Shown one piece after another: positions 51,601-61,624 of a DNA stretch of 64,000 nucleotides. A program made the translations under genes and the position numbers. Each line of letters starts with the position of its first letter. Positions within the stretch are counted from its first letter, which is position 1. Below the pieces are notes generated by a model, which searched no databases, had not been told where the DNA came from, and was given only the letters and a program-made list of their open reading frames with translations. Source of the DNA: Icerya purchasi (Eukaryota > Arthropoda > Insecta > Hemiptera > Monophlebidae); the NCBI GenBank assembly GCA_039619475.1, contig CM077116.1:151297088-151361087 (forward strand), written 5' to 3'.

Positions 51601-54600
51601 CACGCTTACGAACCAGCAATCGTCCGAATGGCGGCCAATTGGCGCGCCAAAGCCGAAAAAACCTCGCCAAAGCCGATCGAAAGTGAAGATCATGTTGATT
51701 GTTTTCTTCGATATTCGAGGCGTGGTACACTATGAATATGTGCCAGCCGGACAGACAGTCACCAAAGAGTTTTACTTAAGTGTTTTGAGACGTTTGAGAG
51801 AGGCTATCCGTCGTAAACGTAACGATTTGTGGGTCGACAATTCTTGGATTCTCCATCACGGTAATGCGCCGTCTCACAAAGCCATAATTGTGAATGAGTT
51901 TTTGGCCAAACACTCGGTAAATATCATGGAACAACCGCCGTATTCACCAGATTTAGCACCCTGCGACTTCTTCCTATTCTCAAAACTCAAATTTCCGCTA
52001 CGGGGAATGCGCTTCGAATCGATTGATGACATCAAGACGAATGCGACGCGAGAGCTAAAGGCCATCCCGGAAACCGCCTATCAGAAGTGCTTTGCCGAGT
52101 GGAAAAAGCGTTGGCATATGTGCATCGCTTCGAATGGATGTTATTTTGAAGGTGACAAAATAAATTTGGATGAAAATTAAAAATTGTTCGTTTTATTTAA
52201 CAATTCCCGATACTTTCTTGACAGGGTGTATATAAAAACAACTAATCACTATGAAGATGGATACAATTATCAAAAACTAGTCAGTGCTTTTATTTTATTA
52301 AATAAATAATAATAGTATTGTGTATTGTTATATTTATTTCAAAAGTTCATAAAATATCACAACAGTATGGAAGAAAATCACATTAATAACATACTTTCTC
52401 GAGTGTTACGTGGAATGCGTGTTTTTCTTCATCCGGTTCCATGCCAGTTATATTTGATCTGTAAGATTCATCGGCTAAATAAAAATGAGGATATGAAATA
52501 AACGTAGGCGATCCATTTAGACACGAGGAAACATTTCGAACACCGGACGCATATTGACAGTCATAATTCGGACAATAACAACGTGTTTCTTTTACTTTCG
52601 TTCCATTATCAAAAACATCCGCTAAGCCTATAAAATGTGTTCCTTCCAAATTGCCTATTGTCCTCGAACCGCTGTTTGATAACTTAAACGAGCTGAAAAT
52701 AAATCGATTATTGTTAAAAAAAATATTCAGAAATATTCCTAAAATAATAATAATATAGATTATCAAATTATGTAAAAAACCCAAAGCGCATGAAAAATAT
52801 TTTAAAAAAAAAACTAGTTTCGACGAAGTCGATGTTTTTTAATATTTTCGAATATGCTTTGTGTTTCTCATATAATTTTACAGTATACATTTTATTATTC
52901 GTATTGGGCATGTTATTGTGAATTAATAACTTTGTAAAATATACATTGCGCGACGAAAGTCTTTACGCACCTAGTATACGAACAGATAATGAGCAATAAG
53001 TCCTATCGGTTTGTGCCGATTTGCACCAAATTTGAAGGAAAGAAGCGGAGGACAACCCCCCACTAGAGCATTACCATCGGCATCAATGAGGGTAAACAAG
53101 AAGCAAGGTCGAAAAAACGTAATTTCATGCTACGAAAAATTAATATTTGCGATTAATTAATGAGAACGAATGGAACAAAATTCACACAAAAAAGTAAAAA
53201 CCGTACGTGTTATGCTAATGAGGACATGTTCCTTTACTAATTTCTTTCGTTTGTGGTGTTGTAATTCCTTTAAAAAAAATGTCGGTATCGTTGGAAATGG
53301 CATCAACGATTGTTGCTCTCAATGATGAGGGACGAATTCTTTGTAGCTCGTTAGTACAATTTAACAGAAGAAAATGTACGGCACACTTACAATAGATATT
53401 TGGCAGCTGGCTCGTACGCACACCGGCCAAGATCAGGTCTTCCGCGAGCTACAGATTTGCGAGAAGATCGAAGAATCGCGCTGGAGACTCTGCGCGAACC
53501 ATTATCGACATCTTCAATGCTCGCTAGACAAGTTAACGCGACTCGCGCAGAGCCAATATCTTCTCGGACGGTTCAACGGCGATTCAAGGAACAAAGTTCG
53601 GGTAGTTATAAGCCAGCGATGGGGCCGTTCCTCACGAAATAGCAGAGAAAAGTGTGACTTGAATTCGCGCGTAACCACTTAAACTGGACGGCAGCAGACT
53701 GGAGGCAGGTCCCCTTTACCGACGAGTTCCGATTTTCGTTTTAAGGTCCCGATGGACGTAAACGAGCGTGGAAAAAGCCTGGGACTCGGCACCATCATCA
53801 GAAGTTTGTTCACAGGTCGAATTTTTTTGCAGACTCGAAGATGGTATGGAGTGGCATACAGTACAACACGAAAACCGAACTTCATGCATACCACCGACCC
53901 TCTGTGAATGTTGCCATATACATCCAAGACATCTTCCTTAACTACGTGGTACCATTCGTGCCATTTGTAGGAGCTGGTTTCCTACGGCAACAGGACAACG
54001 CACGGCCTCACATTGCTCAAACCACCATAAAATTCCTTGAAGAGGCCGGTATCCCTACCATGGTCTATCCAGCTTGCAGTCCGGACCTCAATTCGATCAA
54101 ACAAACCACCTGTATCCTTGCTGGGTAAGCTGGGTCCAGCTTTGGTAGACATATGGAATAATATCCCTTAGGAGGATATTCAGAAAGTTATCGACAGCAT
54201 GCCAAAGCGCTGCGCTGCTGTTATTCGAGCCCGGGATGGCAATACGCGTTAATGTTGTTTTTACGTTTTTTCTGTATTTTGTTTCATTTGTTCTCATTAT
54301 ACGAGGTTCATAAAGGCTTTAAAAAAAATACATCACCAACAGCATTACATTTGACATTATATATTCCTATAAGTTAAACTAATGCTTATTATTATTATTA
54401 TTATTATTATTTATACTCTGTCAGTAATCTCGAAAATATTTGAGAAGTATATAAAAATAAAAATTATATCATTTCTAGAAAAGAATAATTTCATCAGTAA
54501 AAATCAAGCTGGGTTTCTTCAGGACAGAGGAACTGAACTAGCCTTATTCGAGCACATAAGTTTATTTCAGAAAATTTAGAAGGTAGATCAGTTTTGGCGG

Positions 54601-57600
54601 TCTACTTCGACATTAAAAAAGCTTTTGATACGATTGATCATGCTCTATTATTAGTAAAACTACAAAATGCGGGCTTCCGAGGATTTATCTTAAATTGGTT
54701 TAAATCGTATTTACAAGAAAGAAAATATATCACAAAAATAAACAGTAGCTACAGCAATGAAAAGGTTTAAAATTATGGGGAACCCCAGGGAAGTATTCTG
54801 GGACCGTTTCTATTTCTAATTTATATAAATGGCCTGTGTAACCTTAGTATTATGGGTAGGATATTAGTATATACTGACGACACACTGTTCTTCTGGTAGA
54901 TGCCAGACCCCCCCCCCCATATTTTACAAAATATAGCGCAAAAAGGTGTTACGACAATTACTCATTATATTCATTCTAATAAATTAGTGTTAAATTATGA
55001 GAAAACAAAATACATTATTTACAGTTATCATCATCCGCAAACATGGGACAGTTTAAAATTGTTACTACCAAACAATGATTACATAGACAGAACTTATGAA
55101 ATTAAATACTTGGGAATTATGTTCGACCACAAGTTAAATTGGGCCGAGCATCCAGAATATGTTTCGAGAAAGTTTTCAAAGCTTAACTACCTCTTCTATT
55201 ACCTGCAGAAATATTTTCCCACACGTCATTTATGTAGATTATATTTAGCCTTATATCAACCAGTGTTGGCATATGGATTAATATTTTTTTTTTTGGGGGG
55301 GGGGGGGCTACAAATATCATTTAAGACACGTAATGTCACTACAAAAAGCTATATTTAAAACCTTCGGCCTTAATACCAACGACTTAAGTAATCATAGATT
55401 ACTACAATTAGAACAGTTATATAGAATTAATTTATTGTTATTCATAAATAAATATAGTACAAAATTTAATATGAAAGTGCGGGAAGGTAGCACGAAGTCA
55501 ACAAATGATTTCATGGCTGCTATTCCTAAATTTAAAAAGTTTCATACAGATACATATAAAGCAGCGATAATATATAATTCTCTTCCCTCAGATGTCAAGA
55601 ATCTATTAAGGAATTATAAAAAGCGGCATAGGCTTAAACTAATACAGGCACTTAATATGTAGTCGCTTCAGTCTGTAATAAGATTAACGTTTTCCTATTA
55701 GCTTACTAGTTCCACTTTCCTCCAGCACATTATACTTCTACATATATTAATTTTTCCCTTCAGCTTCCTCTTAATTAATCTAATTATGATTTTCCATCTT
55801 CATTATACTCGTATACACAGTAATTGTTATACCTAATAACTCTGTACAACAGATTACATTTTTAATTTTTCTTTTAAAATGTATTATCTAGAATGCGTTT
55901 TTTTTTTTTTTATAAAATTTTATAATTATATAAAGAAATGTTTACTTATTTTATTTACTTGTTTTTTTTTTCTTGTTATATTTATTTATTTATTATTTTC
56001 AAATTGGAAGATTTTTTAAATGATATCAATAGCTTTCATTCAAAAACTAATTTCACAATGGAATTAGAAAAGGATAATAAACTTCCGTTTTTAGATGTCT
56101 CGGGGAAAAGTTGCGCTACTGGTAAGCTGATGACCACGGTATATCGAAAGAAGACGCACAAAGGTAGATATGTTGATAAAAATTTAATTGGGGGTGTTCA
56201 AAACACTTACCACGCGAGCTTTCCGCTTAACAGAATCAGGAAATCTAGTGGCAGAACTTGATCAATTAAAATTATTAATGGTCAAAAACGGATGCAAGAA
56301 AAAAGAAGCTGAGTTTTTTATTGAAAAATTCTTTAAAAACATTAACAATGTTACAGGAAAAGAAGAAAAAACTGTACGTGAACATGAAAAACTTATACCA
56401 ACTATCGTTTTACCCTAATACAAAGGGTACTACAGACAGAATAGGTAGAGTTTAAGAAAACATAATATTATACCCGTTTTTGGTACATGCAGAAAAATTA
56501 AAGATACTTTAAGATCGATCAAAGATGACTTACCATGGGGATTTACAGCGGGAGTTTATAAAATTCCTAGCTCTTGTGGAAGTTCTTATATCGGACAAAC
56601 TGACAGAACTGTTTTACCAGATTAAAAGAAAACAAAGCGGATAACATGCAAAAAATACGGGACACGCGGTACAATTTGACGACACTAAGATTTTAGCTAA
56701 AATCGAACGTTATGATACACGTATTATTAGAGAAGCATTAGAAATTGAAAAACATCAAAATTTCAATAGAGAAGACGGTTACAAACTGAGCCAAATTTGG
56801 AAAACAGTTACCAGACAGTTAAAAGATGAAACATCTGTCGAGACTAAGGGTGGGTTTTCCTAGGGCTCGGCACGGTTGTTAGGTAATGTTGCCCTTCCAC
56901 AATTCGTTAACAATATGGCCAATAATGATAATGAAGACAGAAGTTTTAATATTAAATACAGTTCAAGAGGCGCTACTACTCTCCGCATTACTCAACAGGG
57001 CAATACTGGCTAATTCGGTTGTTTGGTTGTTTTTTTTTTGTGCTATCTGCTTACTATTTATACGATTCAGTTTTTTTTCACTTCGTCAGTTGTTTCCCTG
57101 ATGATGAATAGTGTAATCTGTTCCGAAACGTTAGAGTTTATGATGAATTTTTCCAACGTGGTTTCTACCGAAAATAGACATGTGGATAGGTCAAAATATA
57201 ATCAATGACTTGTCGGATATGAGACTAGGCAGAAATTAGATTTGTTGCAAATAAGTGCAACCTGTTGTGGTTGGCAAGTGGAGCAAGCAGGGAGCGAAGC
57301 CCCCCTAGCAGTAATATAAATAATAATATTTTCCGTTGGTGATTAAATTTTAAAAATATTAAAACAATAATATAAACCAGGTAAATATATTTTCTTATTT
57401 CATTTTGAATTCTAGTAAATAATACCTACCTACACAGATCAGGAACAAAAATGAATACAGCCGGCTTAATCGTAGAATTAAGAGACCATACTTCACCGAT
57501 TGTTCCGTATACACGATCGCATTCCGCTTCGAATGATCCACAATTGGTACGATAATTCCGGGAATATAATTCTCCGAGAAGATTAATATTATTCACACCA

Positions 57601-60600
57601 CTGAACATGTTAAAAATTCCAGTTGACGTCATATTTTTCTACCAAAATTGAAAGTGCAATCGTATAAGAAATCATCGATAAATACGTATATAACATTATT
57701 TTTAATACTGTTCCGTAGTTAGATTTAATATTCAACTGGAATTAACCTCTTTTCCTCATTTTCACTGCAACAGATTTATCAAAAAATACATATAAATTTT
57801 TATTTAATCACCGTCAGCTACTGCATACAGTAAAATTTTTTGTTTATCGTGAATTTGTTAATTCGCTAGCAGCACTATAATGAATTTTCATATCATAAAA
57901 CCCAATTTAGCCTACCAATATAATTTTTAAATTTATATAATCTATCCATGATGAATTTTTTCCATTATTACTTCATTTTAATTTTTGTAAATTTTCATTG
58001 GCTTGAAATATTTAAAAAAATTTTTTATGGAGTAGAGTGTTAGCTAGAAAGAAATCTTCCTTCTCTTTATTAAAATGAAACAACTGAGCGGCTTTATTCA
58101 ATTTTTGGCTAGCACGATAATTTTTACTTCTTTCCTTATTTTTTCGTCGTTTTGTTTTCGAAGTTATTACCATCATTAGAATGTGTTCTTTTTGTGATTG
58201 TTTATCTTGGAATATTTAAAATTTTCGACACTGTTAATGTGCGTATGGAGAAGTACTGACGAGAAAAGTTCAACGAAAATGCCATCATGGAACGCAGAAG
58301 TAAGAGTGACGACGCTTTAACTTTTTCTATTCAAGGTTAAACTTGCTTCAACGATTAGTCTCGTGGATAGTACGAACGATAAATCAAGAACAATATTCAA
58401 ACAAAAAGAAGTCATAAAAAACTTTTCACTCCCCAACTGGTAATTCATGCGAAAATAAAAATTTGAGCACTTAAATGAAACACGAGGTCACTTTAAAAAC
58501 AGTAAACGGGTTTCCAATGGAATTATTGCTAGTAATAATGATATAACGATATAATAAATAAAGCAATAAAAATTATCTAAAAAATATACTTACACCATAC
58601 CACCAGCCAAATTTATCAAAAGGGACGTTTATATGAATGCCAATTTTTTTAAGTATTTTCATCAAATCAATTAATTTATCATCATAACCATCAAATAGTA
58701 ATTCACTAGCTTTTTTCCTAACGTATAACTTTTGTTCATTAAACTTCACGATGGCATCTGCCCCGTGTTTCGCTGCGCTACCCGAATACTTTAAATGTGA
58801 AAGTACAACCTGAAAAAATAATGGTGTGGTTTTAATAGAACTGTATATTCTATTCCCAGCATCCATGTACATACTATGAGAACCTATTTAATAAAAATAA
58901 CTTAATCACTTATGTTTAAAATTTCTTAAAACGAAAATAACAAATGTATGAATTAACAATTCCTCCTCTCACTTGTAACTTCCTCAGCGAAGACACTAAA
59001 TATGTTGTCATTCTTTTGAACAGTTTACTGTAAATACTTACTTCGTTCTATCTATTAAACTATTTGAATCATTATACCTTTTTCGAATGACCATTTTTAA
59101 CGTAATTTTCGTAGTTTTTTTTCGTATCATAATAAAAACTATAAATTGCTAAATTCGCGCACTAAATATTTATTACTGTACGTAATCAACTTTTCTCTAC
59201 TCAAAAAACATTTGAAACAATGAAATTATACAACAAATTACTACACCACTTCATAGATAAATCAAAATTGCCTAAATTAATTAAATTACACCCTGCCTCT
59301 ACATTTATTTATTCTAAAGACATATGTCTCTAGTAATATTTGTACAGTCAATACTCATCAACTTCAAAAATTTTTAACTTTTTTAAAAGTAAGTATAATT
59401 AAAAATTAGGGAGTACACGCTCATCATTTAGGGTTAAAAAATCTATTAAAATGAAAAATTAATTCTCGCTTCGGATACTGCTGTGATCAGACCATTTATA
59501 TTTTTGTTTTTTTCAGATATTATTTACTGTATTTTGTTTAATAATCGATGTATTCATATATACAAATATTGTTTTTCTACTTTCTTAATTTTGACATTAT
59601 ACTGTTTGTAGCTATAATTTCTTCCACACTAAACTTCACATTTGCAAATGAAACAATATCATTTTTTAAGTTTTTTGCGCTATAATATTCTCTTATAAGG
59701 CAAATTGTATCCTTGCTTGCAGGCGCGGGAACGCTATTGGTTCGGTCTGGATTCCTCATGAACGCGGGAAGAAGACACGGCAATCGAATTAATATTTTAC
59801 AATTACAGACTTTACTAATTACAAGACCAAGTTTCAAGGCCATCTGGTTCCTAGAACCTTACTGCATCGTACTTCTTCTTTTTGTTGTGAGAACGATCTA
59901 GTTACTAGCTTGCTGGATCGCGCTTCTTTTGGTTGCGAGATGATCGAGTATTCTTACCAAAAGTGATCAATATTCTTCCATGACTTGACGAAGACTGCTC
60001 TTTTTTCTAGACGATTTTCAATACGATTTTTTATTTCACCCCCCCCCCCCCACACACATTCGACACACACATATAACTGATATAACTGCGCGTATTCCTC
60101 AAAGGCGAAATCAATCCGCATCCGGCAACCCGCAGCCAGCAATATTGGTTCTCATTTACTCACACTACCTATTTTTCAACACGCTCTACTTTTATTAAAT
60201 ATTTTTATTTATTTATTTTTTATTTTATTTTATTTTATTTTATTTTTATTTTATATACGGCTTATGTTATGTACACATTACAATTTTTTTCCATAAAAAC
60301 GCTTGTAACTATAGCTTGCCTTTATTTATGAATCAAATTCTCTTCTTCTTCCCTGTCTCTTTTTTTTTATATTTCAGCATCCACCTATTTTCCTGAACCC
60401 TCTTTTTTAAAATTTAATCACTCATTACATATCAGCGCTATTCTTTAAGTGACCTTTCTTACGTATTAAGTCTTGATAATGCTCAAAAAACACAAGATCC
60501 AATACTGTGTATCTTTAATATTTCTGTATCTCTCTTAATCATGTTTCCTGTTGAAAAGACTCTTGTAATTAATTATTTCTTTAAGGGAGTAAAGGGATTT

Positions 60601-61624
60601 TTTCCAAATAATTTTTTTTATCATTAACTCTTTTCGTTTTTATTCTATCAAATTCTTTTTGTTTACGTTACTCTCTTATTTGTTATTTCCGTTTTGAGAA
60701 CAATCTTTGCATTTGACTTCTTGCATTTCATTTTTTTTTTATACAACTGCGATATGTACTTCGTGGTATTCGTAGTCAAATAAATACACAATGTTGGTAC
60801 ACTATTTAGAAATACGCTTCCCTACAGCGTGATTAATGTAATTAACAAACGCTTTACAATTAGATTCGTTTAAACCGTTTACGTCATTAATAATAATTGC
60901 ATCACCATTGTTGAAATCAGTTAAATAATATTTCGAACGTTCCTCACTATAAAAAATGACAGATTATATCAGGAATATCAAATTCACAGAATTCATAAAT
61001 TTTATGAAATAATTTTTAAAAAGGTTCCAAATATGTACCAAAACTGCCATTTAATACATGATTAACATAAAATTTTATACTCAATAATTTCTTTACTTTA
61101 AATTTTATTTTACTATCGTATAAAAATTTGTGAGTTAATATGCTGTTACTCTTCCATCTTTTTTATCAAATATTTACAATTATGTATTACTTTAGTAGGT
61201 TTTTCTTTTTAATTTTATTATATTCACGAAAAGTTCATATGAAAAGTTTACTTTCTATTTTTTATTAAATTGTTTTTTCCTATTATTATTCAATATTTTT
61301 TGTAAGTTTTCTTAGCTTATCATACATTTCTAATTCATGGTTCTCTGGTAAGACTTTCTTTATTTAAATTTATATTTAAATAAACATTATCACACAATAC
61401 CTTTGTCTTTTTTTTTTAAATTACGATTTGTAAAACGATGAATGAAAAATAAGAACAAAATTACGATACAGTTAACACCCACCACGGCCATCATATTTAT
61501 AGTTGTAATTTCATCAGATAGAGAACCGTTTGACATGTTCGCCATAAAATTCCATCTATGAATATCGTTATACGTTATTGTGTCATTTGAATTCCAAGTA
61601 ATGTTACACTTGCTACGATGTTCT
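45456..61624 (-). CDS. CD36/SNMP/scavenger receptor class B protein, 5' part missing
   Basis: This is a membrane glycoprotein of the CD36 family (lipid, pheromone or apoptotic-cell receptors in insects), with a large extracellular loop between two membrane spans. Six exons read from right to left: 61624-61483, 58809-58594, 57638-57430, 52692-52395, 47888-47815 and 45648-45456. All splice phases agree, giving about 376 residues. Family landmarks in order are [10 protein letters not shown]...[37 protein letters not shown]...[27 protein letters not shown] and VPIVWF. A last hydrophobic span (about [18 protein letters not shown]) ends with the short tail KRY. The N-terminal span and roughly the first 100 residues are not found and probably lie past 64000. 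SNMP versus croquemort-type assignment is open. Confidence 0.93.
45649..47814 (-). other. CD36-family intron, no element recognised
   Basis: AT-rich intron. The minus-strand frame stays open upstream of the last exon's acceptor (to about 45896), but the acceptor and family alignment end the exon at 45648. Nothing else is recognised. Confidence 0.6.
47815..47888 (-). CDS. CD36-family 74-nt exon
   Basis: The acceptor is CCTTTTAG|AAT in phase 0. It encodes [20 protein letters not shown], then LQGI. This is the 'tG.p..v..RlQ.N..l.p' strand, directly following the H...LE end of the previous exon. The donor is AAG|GTTTGT, leaving two bases and matching the next acceptor phase. Confidence 0.87.
49020..49545 (+). 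pseudogene. RTE-like LINE RT fragment (sense to plus strand)
   Basis: Plus-strand text gives [16 protein letters not shown], part of the RT palm, near 49045-49090. After a deletion it gives [20 protein letters not shown] and [14 protein letters not shown]. This is the 'YLGs.i...g....EIk.RI..Ar.aF.kl' thumb of endonuclease/RT proteins of the RTE type. Stops interrupt it. It lies in a CD36-family intron, antisense to that gene. Confidence 0.72.
49840..50250 (+). pseudogene. Second non-LTR RT fragment
   Basis: Near 49850-49960 the plus strand reads [20 protein letters not shown] and VRLYEY, like 'YRPIsLl..fsKi.Ekli..Rl'. Near 50120-50200 it reads [10 protein letters not shown] and VSNAGVPS, like 'l..R...V......s....GVPQGS'. 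Stops and deletions show a dead, jockey-type fragment. Confidence 0.65.
50797..50907 (-). repeat. Left arm of palindrome around mariner
   Basis: The arm contains ACACAATACTATTATTATTT, then ACTGACTAGTTTCGGATAAT. It recurs inverted at 52246-52350, and the mariner sits in the spacer. The arm includes a hammerhead-like motif on the minus strand (50867-50906). The pair resembles two opposed ends of a Penelope-like or foldback element. Confidence 0.8.
50867..50906 (-). ncRNA. Hammerhead-ribozyme-like motif, decayed (left copy)
   Basis: Read on the minus strand: CACT then ATGAAAA (for CUGANGA), stem II GGATA-CAAT-TATCC, then GAAAC-TA-GTC, then AGTG. CACT/AGTG would form stem I and AC/GT a minimal stem III before the GUC cleavage triplet. 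The CUGANGA core has changes, so activity is unlikely. Minimal hammerheads of this form are known from Penelope-like elements. Confidence 0.5.
50910..52228 (+). mobile_element. mariner transposon, full length
   Basis: 1,319 bp with 29-bp terminal inverted repeats, CACCCTGTCAAGAAACTATC... at the left and the same with one mismatch (CTATC/GTATC) at the right on the minus strand. TA flanks both ends (50908-50909 and 52229-52230). It carries one intact-length transposase frame. It lies in a CD36-family intron and splits an older palindrome, so it is a recent arrival. Confidence 0.95.
51104..52180 (+). CDS. mariner transposase, full frame but catalytic Asp lost
   Basis: A 358-residue frame starting at [10 protein letters not shown]. 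The frame stays open upstream to 50990, but the preferred start gives the normal family length. The N-terminal region has two helix-turn-helix domains (residues about 1-110), with the linker [12 protein letters not shown]. Catalytic block 1 is TGDETWV (D158). Block 2 reads HHGNAPSH where the family has HHDNAPSH, so residue 253 is Gly in place of Asp. Block 3 is [12 protein letters not shown] (D288). The 253-288 spacing fits DD34D. A single A-to-G change at 51861 explains the loss. Gene predictors often name such frames SETMAR-like. Confidence 0.93.
   Translation: MSENIEQRTCVKFCVSNEISCADTLKMLQKAFGESALSKTRVYEWYRAFKDGRETVEDMPRSGRPSTSVTDDNVDKIKEIVAENCHVSLREMAHGLGMSHESVRTIVHEKLGMQRVAARLVPKDLNFFQKKYREQVAADMLDRANLDPTFLEKIITGDETWVYEYDTLTNQQSSEWRPIGAPKPKKPRQSRSKVKIMLIVFFDIRGVVHYEYVPAGQTVTKEFYLSVLRRLREAIRRKRNDLWVDNSWILHHGNAPSHKAIIVNEFLAKHSVNIMEQPPYSPDLAPCDFFLFSKLKFPLRGMRFESIDDIKTNATRELKAIPETAYQKCFAEWKKRWHMCIASNGCYFEGDKINLDEN
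52246..52350 (+). repeat. Right arm of palindrome around mariner
   Basis: Inverted partner of 50797-50907, slightly diverged, with an 8-base gap relative to the left arm. It carries the hammerhead-like motif on the plus strand (52247-52286). Confidence 0.8.
52247..52286 (+). ncRNA. Hammerhead-ribozyme-like motif, decayed (right copy)
   Basis: Plus strand: CACT, ATGAAGA (C3 of the core replaced by A), GGATA-CAAT-TATCA, AAAAC-TA-GTC, AGTG. The conserved G12 of GAAA is lost. Together with the left copy it suggests an ancestral CTGAAGA core. Confidence 0.5.
52395..52692 (-). CDS. CD36-family exon with the disulphide-rich segment
   Basis: The acceptor is TATTTTCAG|C, completing a Ser codon after PDLC. 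It encodes [20 protein letters not shown], then [18 protein letters not shown] and [17 protein letters not shown]. The donor is AAA|GTATGT in phase 0. These cysteines correspond to the conserved extracellular disulphides of the family. Confidence 0.94.
52944..54328 (+). mobile_element. Tc1-like transposon, decayed
   Basis: About 1,385 bp. The left end has GACGAAAGTCTTTACGCACC; the right end on the minus strand has AAAGCCTTTATGAACCTCG. These are imperfect inverted repeats. TA dinucleotides flank the proposed ends (52942-52943 and 54329-54330). The interior encodes a broken Tc1 transposase on the plus strand. It lies in a CD36-family intron, antisense to the gene. Confidence 0.75.
53374..54297 (+). 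pseudogene. Tc1-like transposase remnant
   Basis: Pieces on the plus strand start with [20 protein letters not shown] and then [20 protein letters not shown] (DNA-binding part, about 53420-53590). Next are [10 protein letters not shown] and FTDEFRFSF (first catalytic D, about 53680-53740), followed by a stop. Then come MVWSGI and [20 protein letters not shown] (second D). The third acidic position reads [10 protein letters not shown] where SPDLNPIE is usual, so the Glu is lost. Frameshifts, stops and the lost Glu make it inactive. Confidence 0.88.
54384..54412. repeat. (ATT)n microsatellite
   Basis: A run of ATT/TTA units directly at the 5' edge of the jockey/CR1-like fragment; it may mark the insertion or a slipped target site. 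Confidence 0.7.
54390..55670 (+). pseudogene. Jockey/CR1-like LINE reverse transcriptase, broken
   Basis: In order on the plus strand: [40 protein letters not shown], then (shifted) [20 protein letters not shown]. These are followed by [19 protein letters not shown]. The catalytic box reads YTDDTLFFW where YADD is usual and runs into a stop at 54898-54900. Thumb and C-terminus follow ([20 protein letters not shown], then [17 protein letters not shown]). At least four breaks, including one at a T/G homopolymer (about 55290-55308), inactivate it. No RNase H is seen. Confidence 0.85.
55990..57190 (+). mobile_element. Penelope-like element remnant with GIY-YIG endonuclease
   Basis: Plus strand: [20 protein letters not shown], then DNKLPFLDV and [15 protein letters not shown], the RT C-terminal region. 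After a shift come [13 protein letters not shown] and [16 protein letters not shown]. The endonuclease follows with [20 protein letters not shown] (about 56550-56610), a GIY-YIG signature with Tyr-Ile-Gly preserved. The end is [17 protein letters not shown]. The 5' RT palm is missing and frames are broken. A hammerhead-like motif lies at 57098-57129, where the 3' non-coding part of such elements is expected. Confidence 0.85.
57098..57132 (+). ncRNA. Hammerhead-ribozyme-like motif in Penelope-like 3' region
   Basis: CTGATGA (57098-57104) is a perfect hammerhead core. Stem II is GAATAG/CTGTTC (57106-57111 with 57118-57123, one G-U pair, 6-base loop). GAAAC (57125-57129) and GTT follow. Penelope-like elements are known to carry minimal hammerheads. 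I cannot find a convincing stem I upstream, so this may be a partial copy. Confidence 0.45.
57430..57638 (-). CDS. CD36-family exon with FVPDLC
   Basis: The acceptor is TTTTGGTAG|AAA in phase 0, continuing [14 protein letters not shown]. It encodes the Cys-bearing [13 protein letters not shown] segment and [10 protein letters not shown]. The donor is AG|GTAGGT, leaving two bases. Confidence 0.92.
58594..58809 (-). CDS. CD36-family exon with LLFDGYDD motif
   Basis: The acceptor is TTTTTTCAG|GTT in phase 0. It encodes 72 residues with [18 protein letters not shown] and ends [15 protein letters not shown] in phase 0. 'ElLFdGYdD' is one of the most constant CD36-family stretches. Confidence 0.94.
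58810..61482 (-). other. CD36-family intron, no element recognised
   Basis: AT-rich DNA with a C-run followed by (CA)n at 60040-60070 and a TTTTA-repeat at 60205-60245. I recognise no exon or transposon. Confidence 0.5.
61483..61624 (-). CDS. CD36-family exon (first one seen)
   Basis: The acceptor is TTATTCAG|A, needing two bases from an upstream exon. It encodes [20 protein letters not shown], then IHRWNF and [17 protein letters not shown]. These match the family 'YREHREK...y...r.W.F.p..SnGsl.D.vtt.N' block. The donor is GTG|GTGGGT in phase 0. Confidence 0.88.

Noticed and set aside
50990..52180. Host SETMAR-like histone methyltransferase gene
   Set aside because: The frame is a plain mariner transposase bounded by mariner inverted repeats and TA; there is no SET domain.
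61390..61482. A second membrane span in the 61.5-kb exon ([14 protein letters not shown])
   Set aside because: These residues lie after the donor GTGGGT; the phase-0 join to 58809 gives the correct family sequence, so they are intron.
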